Assembly: GCA_017532485.1 (NCBI GenBank)
Contig: JAFXJE010000137.1
Coordinates: forward strand, 1 to 5,528
Reading direction: 5' to 3'
Length of the DNA stretch: 5,528 nt
Source: Peptococcaceae bacterium
GTDB taxonomy: Bacteria; Bacillota; Peptococcia; Peptococcales; Peptococcaceae
This document shows, in pieces, positions 5,266-5,528 of the stretch. Numbering within the stretch: the stretch's first letter is position 1; the number at the start of each line of letters is the position of its first letter. The position numbers and the translations under genes are program-made. The notes beneath the pieces are model-generated. The model had not been told where the DNA came from and searched no databases. It saw only the letters and a program-made list of their open reading frames with translations.

Positions 5266-5315
5266 AAACGCCCTGTGCGGCTAGCCTTGTTCGGCTGGCT
5301 GCACAGGGCGTTTTT
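5266..5315. terminator. Strong bidirectional terminator between the convergent remnant and kinase gene
   Basis: AAACGCCCTGTGC (5266-5278) pairs perfectly with GCACAGGGCGTTT (5301-5313) over 13 bp. The helix continues through GGCTAGCC (5279-5286) and GGCTGGCT (5293-5300) with two G-T pairs, capped by TTGTTC. TTTTT at 5311-5315 gives the plus-strand U tract and the AAATAAA on the left (5262-5268) gives one for the minus strand. It can thus end both the plus-strand remnant and the minus-strand kinase gene. Confidence 0.93.
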
Positions 5316-5326
5316 CCTATTCATTT

Positions 5327-5528
5327 CTATCTATAATCCACTACAGACAGCGGCAGCATAACTTGCAGGGTGAACACACCGGACTCCGGCTCAAAGGTAC
5401 AGAGCCCGCCATTTTGCTCGGTGATGGAACGGATGCTGCGGCAGCCATAGCCATGCCCTTCCCGGTTGGAAAGGGGCAAGCCATCTCGCATAGCGATTTC
5501 ACCTATATAGGGGTTTTTGATCTCGATG
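5327..5528 (-). CDS. C-terminal end of a GHKL-type sensor histidine kinase (partial, runs off the right edge)
   Basis: The last 66 codons of a gene entering from the right edge, ending at TAG (complement of 5327-5329). The peptide reads IEIKNPYIGEIAMRDGLPLS, then NREGHGYGCRSIRSITEQNG, then a strand pair ending FTLQVMLPL. This is the end of a GHKL ATPase domain: GHGYG is the glycine-rich ATP-lid (G2) box, and NGG...F...G.F...V.LP is the final beta hairpin. The style, with DGLPxS and GHGYGCRSI, is that of AgrC/VirS-type kinases of Bacillota that usually pair with a LytTR response regulator, often within conjugative elements; partner, sensor domain and signal lie outside the window. GC is about 55%, matching the remnant beside it and not the rest of the window. 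It is convergent with the remnant and shares its terminator. Confidence 0.85.
   Translation of the reverse strand, partial: IEIKNPYIGEIAMRDGLPLSNREGHGYGCRSIRSITEQNGGLCTFEPESGVFTLQVMLPLSVVDYR

Noticed and set aside
5030..5328. Intact insertion sequence or attachment site at the right end
   Set aside because: No transposase, terminal inverted repeats or duplicated target site can be seen; only the compositional break is supported.

Overview
The window is a low-GC bacterial chromosome segment, most likely Bacillota. Supporting signs are strong AGGAG/AAGGGGG-type ribosome binding sites, TTG and GTG starts, many intrinsic terminators, and a radical SAM/rpmE/OFA-transporter gene set. A Negativicutes-type gut anaerobe is a guess from the general look of the proteins, not a proof. 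Positions 1 to about 5035 are AT-rich (a sampled stretch of the transporter gene is about 40% GC by hand count). From about 5036 to the end the DNA is clearly GC-richer (about 53-57% by hand count) and has a different style of coding, so the right end is probably a mobile-element segment or an assembly join.

Left part (1-770, minus strand): a likely three-gene operon read right to left. It holds a small PspC-domain membrane protein, a short CbiX/SirB-type sirohydrochlorin chelatase starting at TTG, and the first 43 codons of an unrecognised protein that runs off the window. Divergent from it (852-1196, plus) is a two-helix membrane protein with a basic, then Pro/Gln-rich tail. It is followed by an intrinsic terminator that appears to be duplicated in degenerate form 48 bp downstream.

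Middle (1329-3594, minus strand): a cysteine-free helical protein of unknown function with its own clear promoter, then rpmE (ribosomal protein L31, zinc-binding form) with its own promoter and strong terminator, then a radical SAM protein with a long N-terminal region and extra cysteines. The rpmE promoter -35 box lies inside the weak terminator-like hairpin of the radical SAM gene.

Right part: a 220-229 bp divergent intergenic region with nested inverted repeats separates the radical SAM gene from a plus-strand 12-helix MFS transporter of the oxalate/formate-antiporter (OFA) family. Seven bases after the transporter stop codon, a 5'-truncated GC-rich coding remnant begins, with an NlpC/P60-like first third. 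It ends before a strong hairpin terminator shared with a convergent, partial GHKL-type sensor histidine kinase that runs off the right edge.

No tRNA, rRNA, CRISPR array or complete insertion sequence was seen. No coherent new multi-gene system is evident. The best leads are the radical SAM protein, the unknown 200-residue protein, and the compositional junction near 5036.
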